A DNA stretch of 64,000 nt from Alisma plantago-aquatica (GCA_963693085.1 OY856411.1:1351347550-1351411549); one strand, 5' to 3'. Shown: positions 1 to 13,402, counted from the first letter of the stretch. The notes: a model not told the origin generated them from the letters alone. Translations and numbers: made by a program.

Positions 1-1078
1 TCTATACTTTGTTCTTGAATTCCTTAAACATTTAAAGGGATTCTAATTTGTATCTTGTAAAAATCCACTTTTTACTAAATCCACCAGTCAATGAGAAGAA
101 GTACTTGAACCATCCTTTAGTTGTTGAACTAAAAGGACCACATGTGGAGTTTCAAAATGCATGTCAGATTTGTACAACCCAAGAGACAAGGTATTGTTAA
201 GTCATGTAGTTCAAGTTGTTTGGTATTTACGTTATATGCATGTGTCTTAGGATCCAATATCATAAGACATAGGGAAATGTTATTTTGGAAGTCATCCAAA
301 TAAATTAAATAATAATTGTTCTTTACAAGTACTAATGGATTCTTTCTTTTATAGACAATAACTCAATGGCATAAGAGTAGTATCAATTCTCGAAATCTAT
401 TACAATCCCCAATATATAAAGATAATTTATGTGACCCTATAATAGCAACAACAACTCCTGATATACTTGCCACTTTTGGTCACACATATTAATTGTATAA
501 GCACCTACTTCTCTTATTGTATTACATTCATGTAAGACTCTCATGTCATATCCAATACAAATTTTGATTTTATCTCAATAAGATAACTACCTGAGATGGA
601 GATATCTATCTCTTTTTACCTTCAAATTCCTCTAAGTATGACGAGAATATCCAACGACCAACACTGATGAAGTTTCCAATGTGCCCATGATTCCCTTTAC
701 AATATTTTCAAAAGGATTTGGCTTGAATTTGACTTCAATACCATTTTAGTATTATCCTTTCTAGTTTCAACCCAAACCTCTCATTTTGACCTATAAAATA
801 GAATATGGGTATAAACTATAACCATTAATCTAAGTTGTTCATAACATAATAATACATGTCAAAAACTATTTAACATTAGTAATGATTGGCTATTAGGATT
901 TACAACATTTTCATGAGCAAGACAATGGGTCAACTTTTGGCCAAGGGAAGTTACATACTCACTAGGCCCTCCATGTACCCAGCTTGTTTGACTATATAAG
1001 GATATAATGGAAGTGGGCTCATGAGGGAAATTTGTTCAAATACATTGAGATTACGCTTTACCTTGAGAACACTTCTCA
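1..1078. other. AT-rich DNA without recognisable gene
   Basis: No reading frame, RNA gene or repeat was recognised here. The sequence is AT-rich and ends at the TCTCA target duplication of the Cassandra element, so it is the left host flank of the nest. Confidence 0.5.
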
Positions 1079-1365
1079 TGTAATGTCCTAGGATGTGAGG
1101 CCTCAGATAAATTGATCTTAAAAGGAATGATTAGGCTATTCATGTTACCAAGGTTCACCTTCTTAGGGAGTCCATCACTAAATAATTGTATGGTTAAGCA
1201 TGCTCAACATGTAGTAGTACTAGGATGGGTGACCAGTCATGAAGTTGATCCCATCTTGTGTGTGAGTGGGGACAAAGCACGTAGTTAAGGCTAGTGGTGG
1301 TATATGGGGTCAGTCATCATTCTTGAAACTCTCTAGATATTTGGACAATGTGTACGGGTGTTACA
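1079..1365 (+). repeat. Cassandra 5' LTR
   Basis: Begins TGTAATGTCC and ends GGTGTTACA. It matches the split second LTR (1616-1693 plus 20617-20828) over its whole length, including the motifs TAGGGAG, GGTTAAGCATG, GATGGGTGACC and CTAGTGGTGGTAT. Confidence 0.87.
1169..1252 (+). promoter_or_regulatory. 5S rRNA-like promoter segment in Cassandra LTR
   Basis: The stretch contains GGTTAAGCATGCTCAACA, like the A box of plant 5S rRNA, and then GTAGTACTAGGATGGGTGACC, like the intermediate element and start of the C box, at about the 5S spacing. In Cassandra elements this segment is thought to act as an internal RNA polymerase III promoter. Changes from the 5S consensus are visible, so activity is unknown. 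The second copy lies at about 20628-20716. Confidence 0.82.
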
Positions 1366-1367
1366 AA

Positions 1368-1379
1368 TGGTATAAGAGC
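1368..1379 (+). other. Cassandra primer binding site
   Basis: TGGTATAAGAGC, two bases after the LTR end, differs at one position from TGGTATCAGAGC, the usual site complementary to the 3' end of initiator Met-tRNA. It sets the plus orientation of the element. Confidence 0.82.
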
Positions 1380-1603
1380 CATAACCCCTCTAGTAGGTGG
1401 GGCCCACATGGGCATGTGGCATGCCAATCTTGAGTCGTGCAGTCTAAACATGTTGGAAAGGGCATTCTATGGTGATGTAGCCATCTTGCGCTGGTTTTCT
1501 GTGATAATGAGTTGGGTGTCCATGGGACATTTTGGGTATGCACTGAAATGGGGAATGATTATGAAGCCTTATAGTTGAGCCTGGATGAGGATGCCAATAG
1601 TCT

Positions 1604-1614
1604 AAGTGGGGAGA
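1604..1614 (+). other. Cassandra polypurine tract
   Basis: AAGTGGGGAGA lies immediately before the TGTAA start of the second LTR, where plus-strand priming is expected. Confidence 0.7.
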
Positions 1615-1615
1615 T

Positions 1616-1693
1616 TGTAACGTCCCATGATTTGAGGCCTTAGTAAAATGATCTTTAAAGGAATGGTTGTACAAACCATGTCACCAAGGCACA
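1616..1693 (+). repeat. Cassandra 3' LTR, left piece
   Basis: The first 78 bp of the second LTR, matching 1079 onward (TGTAACGTCCCATGA against TGTAATGTCCTAGGA). It is broken at 1693 by the Ty3/gypsy insertion and continues at 20617. Confidence 0.85.
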
Positions 1694-4600
1694 TGTTACG
1701 ACCCCACCTCCCGATAACCCCCAATTAAGGGAGATCGAGAGGTCGAAGCTGCACCCATAACTTCTGAATCAAAGGTTCGGCAATTAACCAGGAATAATTA
1801 TCAAATTTTAACAGACTAAACGGGAAAACTGTAAGAAAATAAACGTTTGCATACCTTTTTGAAAACTTGGATCTCTAAACTTCTATCCACTTATGGATTC
1901 TATTCTAACTAATCCTCCTTGTATTTTACTTCATGTATTTCACAATATGACGATTTACTGTTTGTCCTTTTGTCTTGTACCTAAAATGCCGACAAACAAA
2001 ACATCGGTCAGCCGAAGCTTGTATGTGGGGGAAACAATAAACGTGCAACTATGATAACAACATAACCATTCAATTAATCATTTAACAACCAAGATTACGT
2101 TTTAAATATAACTCCGTGATCCATGAGTACCCTATCCTCTGTGCTATCCCTATAGTGGACCTGGATACTACCTTCCTTACAGTAGATCCCCATTAAACCC
2201 CTCATGGTCCCACCTATAGGTGAACCGATTTCTAGGGTTGAGTCACATGGCGCTACTCGTAAGTAGCCCACTCCTTAACTCATGGCAGGCTAATGGGTCT
2301 CATGGCACTACACTTGGTAGCCTAATTTCTAACCCACGATAACCTAGACCTTACTCTAGGTTACCCCTTTTTAGCCTTTACAAATCACAGAGGTGGACCC
2401 AGATCTAGCCAGTTATACATGTATATTCATAGTGATAGTCATAGTCACTCTATAGTTGCATGAAATAAAAGCATCCAACAGTTATTTCAAGCCATGAGGG
2501 AAACGTCAATCAAATCCTCAGAAAACTAGTTGGGATAATCATAAGCGTAACCACATATCTGATTTGATGATTTCACAAGCATTAAGCAATTCCAACCAAG
2601 AAAGAAATCCAAGCAAGCAATTCAACATAATTCCTGAAAAGAATATGTACTCTATTTATTACACACTCTATCAAGAATCTACTTTATTTACTTGGATTCA
2701 CTTTCGAGGGTTTCTAATCGGAATTAAGGTTTCATTAATCTTCATTAGGGTTTCTTAGATCAGTTTCTCAAACTTCATCCCTTTTAGGTCAACAAACCCT
2801 AAAATACTCTTTTCTACTCATATAAACCCTAATTGCTCAAATTATCCATTTGAATAGTCTTTTATACCCAAATTGACTTAGGATCATCATATCCCTATTT
2901 ATTCATGGATTTGAACAATTAAAACAATTAAAAGACATATTCACCTAAATTAGTGTTTTCAAGCTCATTAATGCATATTCATGCACAAAACCCTAAATTA
3001 AGCCAATTACATAGAAAGATCATCTTTTTAGATCCTATCTTCACTTTTATCAATAACAGGTTAATATTGGCTTGAATTATCCAATGAATAACATTAAATC
3101 CATCTATCATCAAATCTAAGGGTTTTTCATTAATTACATCCTTAAAGATGATAACTTTATGTACTTTTCAAATTTCAATTATATTTATGCACATAATCTC
3201 TAAATTAAACTAATTACATGCAAAGTTCATCCTCTTCGATCTTAATGTACCTTTTTACAATTAACAGGTTAATATCAACTTTAATCGCCCATTAAACTCT
3301 ACCAATTACATTAATCATTTCAAAGTAGAGTTTCTTAATCTTTAATTCATTAAAGTTGATAACTTACACTACTTTTTGAATAGCATGTAAAATTAGGCTT
3401 CAAACATAATTTCTTTGTGTTCCTCTTGTTCTGAGGATCACTTTTCATATATGACTTGTTTTAATCCGAGTTACGGTTTATTAGATATGATTTTCATAAG
3501 GATTCACTTACTTGGCCAATTCGGGAGCGCCACGTCACCCCGCTCCATGCAACGTTGCTTGCCTAATGGGAAACATGAAAAAATGTCCGTTTTGCCCTTC
3601 CTTAGGTCGATCAATGTTGTTGCCCGCGGAGGGCGGTTTCATCCAAGGCCACTTAGCCTTCTTCAACCTCGCGAAGCGGCCCTGCCGCCCTTCCCGATGC
3701 TCGACGGCTACTGGGCAACTCCCTCTGGCTCCGCAATGCCTGTGCGCACGTGAGGGTGTTGCTGGTCATGGCCAAGATGGCCCGATCCAACTCTTCTACC
3801 TTTGCAACTCGCAGGTGACCTGCTGCTCTCCTGCGGCGGCCGTGTAAGAACTGGCCTCGGGAAAGATTGTTGAGTCCTTCCGAGGTGTCGTGGAGGCATC
3901 ATGCTCCCCTTGTACTCGTCCATGGGTTCCTTATTGCTCGTAGTCATGCTACCCCTCCACTCTAGGGTTTTTGGATGAAAACGATGAAGAAGGAGAAGAA
4001 TAGAGAAAGATATCTACGTGGGATTCTCTGGTCTCCGTCAATGGGTTCGACCCATATATAGGGAGGACATCCACACCCTAACGTACTTGCCCATGAGAAA
4101 AGCAAGACTTCTCCTCATTAGGAAACCATCTTTCCATAGTTGAGAATAAATTCTCTCTCTTTATATTAATTATTTGTTTCCCTATGATCCTTAGTCATTA
4201 AGAATTTGAAATTCTTTTCTCTTATTCTCTTCATGTTTGCTTTTTAATCCATAAGCATGAATTTCTATTTTCTTTTAGTAGACACTATTTTCCTTTTTTA
4301 ACAATATCACAAAATTCATTAATGTATCATTATCCTTTTATTTTGCAATTTGGTATTTTCTCTATCTTTCTTCTTTATTGGGACTCCTTGGATCCCAAGA
4401 CACTCTATTGTTTCGAAATCCCTTTTCAAGGATACTTATTATCCTTCTAGATGCATCTATATGCATTATTTCTCATTATTAGGTTTATTTCTTATTAAAA
4501 TATTTCCTTTTGAGGATTTCTCTTTATTTCTCTTTTATTTTCGTCATTGGTATTCCTTTTATCATTAGGAATCCTTGGGATACGAAATTCCACAAAGGAT

Positions 4601-4999
4601 AACTCAATTATATCTCTTTTCACTTGTTTTCCACATTTTATCATTATTTTCAATTTCTTTCTTAATAAAGAAATATTTAATTGATCTTTTTCTTTTCTTA
4701 TTGCACTCTTTATGAAACTTTGGATTTTTTGGAACCCAAGAGGCATGAAATCCCTCTTTGGATTTGCCTTCTATAGGTTTCCACAATTTTATTTTCTCAA
4801 ATATTCAATTATTCATTTACTAATTGAATTTTCTTACTATTTGGGCCCAATAGCCAATAAAGCCCACAACATAAGCATCAAGGCTATTGTAAACGAAATC
4901 CATTTATTCCAAACAAATTATATCATTATTTGTTCAAATATATTTAATATGAGAAATTACATTTCTCACCAAATGAACCCAAATATTGGGGTTGTAACA
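1694..4999 (-). repeat. 3' LTR of the Ty3/gypsy element
   Basis: An uninterrupted 3.3-kb LTR, highly similar to the right copy. The two differ by scattered substitutions and small indels; for example the right copy has about 35 extra bases near 11413-11448. A GC-rich block at about 3520-3920 stands out from the AT-rich rest. Telomere-like AAACCCTAA words occur in it but form no array. Confidence 0.88.
4053..4060 (-). promoter_or_regulatory. Putative LTR TATA box
   Basis: CATATATAGGG on the plus strand reads CCCTATATATG in element orientation, a good plant TATA box. The equivalent at about 11818-11824 in the other LTR is CTTATATAGGG. It probably marks the U3 promoter; no start site can be confirmed. 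Confidence 0.45.
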
Positions 5000-5011
5000 T
5001 CCTTCCCCTCT
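5000..5011 (-). other. Polypurine tract of the Ty3/gypsy element
   Basis: Read on the minus strand this is AGAGGGGAAGGA, directly before the 3' LTR. Position and composition fit the plus-strand primer. Confidence 0.72.
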
Positions 5012-5730
5012 TATAGGAATTTTGCCCTCAAAATTCTATCAAGCAAGCAACCAATTTAGGATAAGATTTTTCTCTGTCCATCATTGGCCCCTATGTGGCT
5101 TTACCATACTCATGGCGCTTCCAAAGAACCTTTATCATCACATATTCTTTTCTCTGAGTTCTTTCATCCTGGCGTCTATAAACTGCACAGGTGACTCAGG
5201 CCATTTCAGCCTCCCTTGGGGCTCACTGGGTTCATTGCTCCGCACATGGTCGGGGTACCTCACATAGTGCTCTAAATTGGACACATGGAACTCATCACAC
5301 ATTACTTTATCCTGAGGGGTAAGATCAAACTTAACCTTCTCCACCAAACCATGTCAAAAGAACCCATGCATCGGGGACTCAACTCTCTTAGATATAACTT
5401 AGAGGGGTCAGATTTTCATGTCACATATTCTCCCACAGTGAACTACATGTCAGTCTACTTTGCATCTGCTCATGACTCACGTCATCTCTAGGCTCCTTTC
5501 AGCCATTGCACGATCAAAGCGACTTCATCTACACGCATTGTGGCCCTTTTCTAACCATCACGTGGTCCTTTCACCAACATCACCTTACTGAAGTGGTGAC
5601 CGACACAACCTCCCTTATAGAGCTTCTTTAAATCACGATACTGGCTATGGTGGCCATCATCACATCTTTCATAGGATAAGAACTGTCTCTAGCTATCACC
5701 CTGAATGAGCACATATGCTCTCATCAGACC
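5012..5730 (-). pseudogene. Broken pol end: integrase and chromodomain-like tail
   Basis: Minus-strand frames here resemble the end of a gypsy polyprotein, but with frameshifts and stops. At about 5138-5347 one frame contains DEFHVSNLEHYVRYPDHV and PVQFIDARMKELREKNM, like the conserved FHVSxLRKYV and linker region after integrase. In a neighbouring frame just upstream (about 5350-5490) is VGEYV and LSPRCMGSFD, like VGDHVFLKxSP and KLSPRxIGPF. At about 5600-5650 YRDLKKLY resembles the integrase zinc-binding region. Downstream (5012-5137) IKVLWKRHEYGKAT is followed by a stop and fits a chromodomain. The integrase catalytic core seems to be missing between these pieces. No intact protein can be made. 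Confidence 0.62.
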
Positions 5731-8700
5731 CTTTAGTCTGGATCATACTAACCATTAGTTAGGGGTGATAAATTGTACTAACGTAGGGTTCTTCATGTAC
5801 CTATTTCCACCTTTTGGAAGGGAACCTTTAGGCCAAACTCAAGAACCTTTGAACTCGCTTCATAGTGTAGTTGAAACATCTCTCTCATGGGTAGTTCAAC
5901 CAGATTTGTCCCTTGACAGTACTCTCTCATGTCATCTAGGTAAGGAGATCTATCCTAACCCATATTGCATCTCAACCTTCCTTGGTCTAGGGGAGACTTA
6001 CAACATCCATAGTGATGAACTCCCATTCCCTCTTGGGAACCCTCTATCCTCTATATCAATGCACTGGGTTACCGATGTTCATCCTTCACCTTTTGTCATG
6101 CATGGCAACATACCACATGTAGCCTCATCTTCAGGATCCATAGTAATGCTACCACTCATTATCTCAGTAGTATCATGGTGTATGGTGATCTTAAAATCAT
6201 GATTTCTTGTATGTCATGATTCCTTAAGATAGATTCCTCAAAAAGCCTAAACCACTCAAGTCGGGGTTTCATCACCTTCCTTTACAAAGAAGTGCATCTG
6301 AGGTTCTACAACCATCCTTTCATTGCATCAAGGACTAAACTGGCTAACCAAACAACCATTAACTTTTTCAACATATCTCGTTACATCTGAGTGTTATCCA
6401 AACACCTCTCCCTTCCGAACTTAGGGTTAGCCAAACAACCTCTTCTAGCCATACTAGGCAGCTATATCTCAACCAGAGCATCCATTACCACTTCACATCC
6501 TTAGGTATTAGGTAACATTGAAGACATACACTTCCATGTATTTCACTTATCGTCTCACCTCAAACTCTATGTGTATCTTCATTAAGAACACTCTCTGATT
6601 TCATCATCATGGTGATCAAACTCAACCTGGTATAACTTGTAAGTTCCACATAGCTCATGATAAAACATCCTCATAAGGTGACTACCTTCATTCCTTTTTG
6701 TGCTTGTAAACCATCCATGTATCATTCACTTTACCAGGGTATGTTATGATCTTTGTCCTCATACCTCATAGCAACGTTCCAACTCACCTCATCTTTTATC
6801 CTTGGTGTATGGCATGCATACTGTCCTATCTCTCACTCCCATAACAAGAGCAAATAAGCATTTGGCGGTCGTCCAAATACAAAGTTCTACCTATTCCACG
6901 AGTAGAGATGGTACATCCCACATTGCCAATACACCCTCAAATCTAAGTTGAAACGTGCCGCAAAGGTCTCTACATCACAAACATCATGATATCAAAGTTG
7001 CTTCCATGGAAAACTGGTCTCGAACCTATTTGGGTTACCACACAATCCTTGGTCATTTCCTCTAGGTCTATAGGGTGCCGGCACTTTTGGGGTCATTCCT
7101 CTTCCCTTATGCATTCAAAGAGTGCCCTACTCATCTGCCCTTTGGGTCCCATGAGTTCATGAAGGTGATCAATCTCCTAACCCATGGCCCTCAGACAATG
7201 ATAGTTGTTACCTCTCGACCCTATGGTCATGTGCAACTAGGGAATTAGGCAACTCTTACTTCCATCAGTCTTATCCCTACCTGACCCTAGGATAGACTTA
7301 GGATTCTCCATTTATAGTACATGTCTAACTTAGAATCTTTCCCAAGCCTTCATCATCTCTTTTTGTATACATGGGCTGACATCCATCCTTTCATAGGGGT
7401 CATGGTGACCTATCTACCTTGGTCAGGCCCCTTACTGGTTACCTCCATGGTAACACATCCACACGCATTTAGAGATGGATACCTATGGGTCTACAGGTTC
7501 ATTTTCATACCATGTACTTTTCACTTAGCTTCTCAAGATCCTATGAGACCTCTTTAGGTTACCTTAAACCAACAAAACTAGTATACACCCTACAAAAGGG
7601 TCCCTCTCCCAGGATGGGAAGAAACTATGACTCTTGACAAAAAGGTCACAAACATCCTTAGGGTTTACATCCATGTAAGCATGCTTAACCCAACGACCAC
7701 TAAGGCACAAGCGGACCACCTACTAAACCATGCTAGGTCATACTGGTTCTCTTTCCTCTACACTGGATCAAGATCATACCTACCCATGTCATCAACTTAG
7801 TTGTGAGGGGTTTGTCAAACACACCTTAAACTTAAGGGGTTTCCTTTTCCTCTCAACATAAGAAGTACCATGCTCGCTTCCATAGAAACTCAACTTTCAT
7901 CATGAGCATTAGGTACACCACTTCCCCTCTTAGGCCTAGGAACCCTAGGTTCACTTTTTGATGACCAACTGCATGCTCAATCTCTTAACCACGAATTAGG
8001 CATGTGTAAGGTATGACACACACTTCATGTCATCCTTCTACTTGGGCCACACTTTAGAGTCGAGTCCTCCTTAAGGACAACAAGGTACATGGCCTCACAA
8101 CCTGTTACTAAACCTCTCCAGGTCTAAGGAACTCTCCCCCCTATCTTAGGAGGGTAAACACTTATGCCATAGACACATAGTTGCCAGAAGCCTCATCCTC
8201 TATCTAGGGTTTGGTTCCTCCCATGGAAACCAAGACATCATCAACCTCTAGGGATCAAGCATGTGGTGACCACTATCATCCACTTAGGTCGCATCATCCT
8301 CAACTCCCGACTTCTCCTCATATCTCGAAGTCTAGGATTCCAACCTTCTTGTTGGGTTTTCTACTTTCTCTCTAGAGCTAACCCTACAACCAACCTCACC
8401 ATTAGAGTTCCTCTCTTCATGAAGGATCAACCTCGAAAGCATGCCCTTACTTGGATGAAGCCTATGTTCAACTTATGTTCGCTCAAGGTTATCCATAGTT
8501 CTTTATGCTTATTTCATAAGCCATCCTTCATACTCTCCTGGTCAGGGTTTCAACCTATTGCTCACACTACTAACGTACCTTGGGTGCATGTTATGCCCTA
8601 TTCGCATAAGCCCATAGGGTTTCTACAGGTCCTTCACTAACATCATCATCGAAGGAGCTATCCTTTACTCTATCATGCACGACCCTTCCCTGGGTTGGGT

Positions 8701-9412
8701 TGCCAAAGGTGCTAGGTCACCCATGGATCATATGGCATCCCAAAGGCATTTCCTTTCAAACAACCGGTCTATTGTGATATCTATTCACCACTTCATCTCT
8801 CTCTAACCAACACTTAGGGTTAGGGTTATCATCATCCTCAGAGGATGTGCCATGTCTCTACTTGCAATGAAGATCTCTATCTCCAAGACTAATTTTCTTT
8901 CCTTATCCTCCTGACAAGAAGGTCTAGCCTCAGGTCTCTCTTGAGGGCATGACAACTTATGTCATACGACCTAAGCATGTATCTATTATTTAGTTTACGC
9001 TTACTCTATTAAGCTTATGTCCATGACATCTTAACTACATGCTTTTCATTAATTTGATCGAGGATTCCTTAGACCTTATTAATCTTACCCATACCTTAAG
9101 AGGGTGAGGAGAAGAGGGAAAACCCTAATCCTTAAGGTCCTTAACAGAATTTGTGGCGAGGAGGGATGAATAAGATGAGAAAGTCTTAAAGGTATCTTGT
9201 TTCGATTCATACCCTAAGACTTTGGCCAGGCAGTCACACAGATCTGGGAGTCCTCATATTCTGACTAGCAGTGCGGAGGAAAATATTGCCAGCCCCCGGG
9301 CGTGATCCTTTTCTAGACACCTCCGTCTTTCGGATAATCCTCTAATAACTCCCTTGGATTCTATGGAGTTTGTAAAATTTAATAATTATTAATGGTTAAT
9401 TGAGGAACCTAC
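5731..9412 (-). other. Interior of the Ty3/gypsy element, no intact coding sequence
   Basis: This interval should hold gag, protease, reverse transcriptase and RNase H in minus orientation, but no long frame and no reverse transcriptase signature could be read by eye. It is either heavily decayed or replaced by other sequence. The short frames present in it are not convincing. Confidence 0.45.
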
Positions 9413-9424
9413 GCTCTGATACCA
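9413..9424 (-). other. Primer binding site of the Ty3/gypsy element
   Basis: GCTCTGATACCA is the complement of TGGTATCAGAGC, a perfect 12-base match to the common initiator Met-tRNA site. It lies two bases inside the right LTR and sets the minus orientation. Confidence 0.88.
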
Positions 9425-9426
9425 AA

Positions 9427-12400
9427 TGTTACGACCCCACCTCCCGATGACCCCCAATTAAGGGAGGCCGAGAGGTCGAAGCCGCACCCATAACTTCCGG
9501 ATCAAAGGTTCGACAATTAACCAAGAATAATTATCAAATTTTAACGGACTAAACGGGAAAACTATAAGAAAATAAACTTTTGCATACCTTTTTGAAAACT
9601 TGGATCTCTAAACTTCTATCCACTTATGGATTCTATTCTAACTAATCCTCCTTGTATTTTACTTCATGTATTTCACAATATGACAATTTACTATTTATCC
9701 TTTTGGCTTGTACCTAAAACGCCGACAAACAAAACGTCGGTCAGCCGAAGCTGGTATGTGGGGGAAACAATAAACGTGCAACTATGATAACAATGTAATC
9801 ATTCAATTAATCATTTAACAACTAAGATTACATTTTAAATATAACTCTGTGATCCATGAGTACCCTATCCTCTGTGTTATCCCTGTAGTAGACCTGGATA
9901 CTACCTTCCTTATGGTAGATCCCCATTAAACCCCTCATGGTCCCACCTATAGGTGAACCGGTTTCTAGGGTTGAGTCACATGGCACTACTCGTAAGCAGC
10001 CCACTCCTTAACTCATGGCAGGCTAATGGGTCTCATGGCACTACACTTGGTAGCCCTATTTCTAACCGACGATAACCTAGACCTTACTCTAGGTTACCCC
10101 TTTTTAGCCTTTACAAGTCACAGAGGTGGACCCAGATCTAGCCAGTTATACATGTATATTCATAGTGATAGTCATAGTCACTCTATAGTTACATACTTAC
10201 ATGAAATAAAAGCATCCAACAATTATTTCAAGCCATGAGGGAAACGTCGATCAAATCCTCAGAAAACTAGTCGGGATAATCATAAGCGTAACCACATACC
10301 TGATTTGATGATTTCACAAGCATTAAGCAATTCCAACCAAGAAAGAAATCCAAGCAAGCAATTCAACATAATTCCTGAAAAGAATATGTACTCTATTTAT
10401 TACACACTCTATCAAGAATCTACTTTATTTACTTGGATTCACTTTCTAGGGTTTCTAATCCGAATTAAGGTTTCATTAATCTTCATTAGGGTTTCTTAGA
10501 TCAATTTCTCAAACTTCATCCCTTTTAGGTCAACAAACCCTAAAATACTCTTTTCTACTCATATACACCCTAATTGCTCAAATTATCCATTTTAATAGTC
10601 TTTTATACCCAAATTGAATTAGGATCATCATATCCCTATTTATTCATGGATTTGAACAATTAAAACAATTAAAAGACATATTCACCTAAATTAGTGTTTT
10701 CAAGCTCATTAATGCATATTCATGCACAAAACCCTAAATTAAGCCAATTACATAGAAATATCATCTTTTTAGATCCTATCTTCACTTTTATCAATAACAG
10801 GTTAATATTGGCTTGAATTATCCAATGAACAACATTAAACCCATCTATCATCAAATCTAAGGGTTTTTCATTAATTACATCCTTAAAGATGATAACTTTA
10901 TGTACTTTTCAAATTTCAATTATATTTATGCACATAATCTCTAAATTAAACTAATTACATGCAAAGTTCATCCTCTTCGATCTTAATGTACCTTTTTACA
11001 ATTAACATATTAATATCAACTTTAATCGCCCATTAAACTCTACCAATTATATTAATCATTTCAAAGTAGAGTTTCTTAATCTTTAATTCATTAAAGTTGA
11101 TAACTTACACTACTTTTTGAATATCATGTAAAATTAGGCTTCAAACATAATTTCTTTGTGTTCCTCTCGTTCTGAGGATCACTTTTCATATAAGATTTGT
11201 TTTAATCTGGGTTACGGTTTATTAGATAGGATTTTCGCAAGGATTCACTTACTTGGCCAATCGGGGAGCACCACGTCACCCCGCTCCATGCAACGTTGCT
11301 TTCCTAATGGGAAACATGACGAAATGTCCATTTTCCCCTTCCTTAAGTCGATCAATGTTGTAGCCCGCGGAGGGCAGTTTCGTCCAAGGCCACTCAGCCT
11401 TCTTCAACCTCACGATCAAGACCTGCTGCCACTGCAACAGCGATCCCAAGCGGCCATGCCGCCCTTCCCGATGCTCGACGGCCACCAGGAAACTCCCTGT
11501 GGCTCCGCCATGCCTATGGGCACGTGAGGGTGCTACTGGTCATGACCAAGACGGCCTGATCCAACTCTTCTACCTCTGTAACTCGCAGGTGACCTGCGGC
11601 CGCCGTGCAAGAACTGGCCTCGGGAAAGATTGTTGAGTCCTTTCGAGGTGACGTGGAGGCATCATGCTCCCCTTGTACTCGTCCATGGATTCCTTGTTGC
11701 TCGTAGTCATGCTACCCCTCCACTCTAGGGTTTTTGGATGAAAACGACGAAGAAGGAGAAGAATAGAGAAAGATATATGTGTGGGATTTCTCTAGTCTCT
11801 GCCAATGGGTTCGACCCTTATATAGGGAGGACATCCACGCCCTAATGTACTTGCCCATGAGAAAAGCAAGACTTCTCCTCATTAGGAAACCATCTTTCCA
11901 TAGTTGAGAATAAATTCTCTCTCTTTATATTAATTATTTGTTTCCCTATGATCCTTAGTCATTAAGAATTCGAAATTCTTTTCTCTTATTCTCTTCATGT
12001 TTGCTTTTTAATCCATAAGCATGAATTTCTATTTTCTTTTGGTAGACACTATTTTCCTTTTTTAACAATATCACAAAATTCATTAATGTATCATTATCCT
12101 TTTATTTTGCAATTTGGTATTTTCTCTATCTTTCTTCTTTATTGGGACTCCTTGGATCCCAAGACACTCTATTATTTTGAAATTCCTTTTCAAGGATACT
12201 TATTATCCTTCTAGATGCATCTATATGCATTATTTTTCATTATTAGGTTTATTTCTTATTAAAATATTTCCTTTTGAGGATTTCTCTTTATTTCTCTTTT
12301 ATTTGCCTCATTCATATTCCTTTTATCATTAGGAATCCTTGGGATACGAAATTCCATAAAGGATAACTCAATTATATCTCTTTTCACTTGTTTTCCACAT

Positions 12401-12554
12401 TTTATCATTATTTTCAATTTCTTTCTTAATAAAGAAATATTTAATTGATCTTTTTCTTTTCTTATTGCACTCTTTATGAAACTTTGGATTTCTTGGAACC
12501 CAAGAGGCATGAAATCCCTCTTTGGATTTGCCTTCTAGAGGTTTCCACAATTTT
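9427..12554 (-). repeat. 5' LTR of the Ty3/gypsy element, part next to the primer site
   Basis: Matches 1694 to about 4790 of the other LTR. It is broken at 12554 by the CACTA insertion and resumes at 20403. In element orientation the CACTA lies upstream of the putative TATA box, so the U3 region is separated from the core promoter. Confidence 0.87.
12552..12554. other. Target duplication TTT of the first CACTA element
   Basis: TTT here and at 20400-20402. The empty site in the other LTR reads CCACAATTTTATTTTCTC, exactly the two flanks with one TTT removed. Confidence 0.82.
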
Positions 12555-12578
12555 CACCACTACAGAACCTACCTTTCG

Positions 12579-13036
12579 TGTCGGTTATTTAAGGCCTTTA
12601 GTGTCGGTTTCCGAGCGACGCCTATGTGGGCGACACTAAAAGGTCACCCATTACGCGTCGGTTCCAGAACCGACACCCAAACTCTTCGTGCGCGACCGAA
12701 AACGCACCATCAGAGGACTATAGGCGTCGGTTATTAGATAAGAAACCGACGCTCAAACCCTTCGCGCCACAGAAAGGGCGCCATCTTGGGCGCTATCAGT
12801 GTCGGTTATAAGCCAACAACCGACGAAATATGTCTTCGCGCCAAAAGAATATGTGTCGGTTACATTTAAATAACCGACACTGTAATGTTATGTGTCGGTT
12901 GTTTACAATTATCGACGCCTGTTATTGGCGCCAGCTTGGGCACTATCAGTGTCGGTTTGTAGTAAGAAACTGACACCATATATGTTCGCGCCATAGGAAA
13001 TAGGCGTCGGTTATATCTAAATAACCGACGCCTATT
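12579..13036. repeat. Left subterminal repeats of the first CACTA element
   Basis: Many copies of GTGTCGGTTA or GCGTCGGTTA alternate with the inverted form TAACCGACAC or TAACCGACGC, often as head-to-head pairs a few bases apart. In CACTA elements such motifs bind the TNPA-type protein and bring the ends together. Confidence 0.8.
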
Positions 13037-13402
13037 GTTTTTTTTTTACAGACCTGCAGACCTGCTGTGGCTGGTCGCATGATGAGAAACCTGCAATTCA
13101 GTTAACTGAACTGCAGGTTTTATGACATCCATTGATATCAGCCAACAACAGGCCACAAACCTGCAAATTTAACAACAAAAATATTCACACATGCATTTAG
13201 CAATACAACATGCAGTTCCATTTTATTTTCACACATTTAGAAACATTCATGTAGCTAGCAATCTGTAGTTCCATTCATTCACATTCACACATGTAGAAAC
13301 ATTCATATAGTAACCAACACTTTCATTCATTTTCACTCAGACACATGTAGAAGCATCTAGACATGTAGAAACATTCACACATATTATAATTCAGAAATTC
13401 AT

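Noticed and set aside
1169..1252. Genuine 5S rRNA gene
   Set aside because: The segment is partial, diverged and bounded by LTR sequence with a primer binding site, which identifies a Cassandra LTR.
3415..3847. Overlapping plus-strand frames in the GC-rich LTR block (also 11156-11527)
   Set aside because: They are opposite to the element's orientation, are not conserved in frame between the two LTRs, and match no known protein.
5765..6202. 145-codon plus-strand frame in the gypsy interior
   Set aside because: It opposes the element's orientation, has no recognised domain, and is within the length expected by chance in a decayed region.
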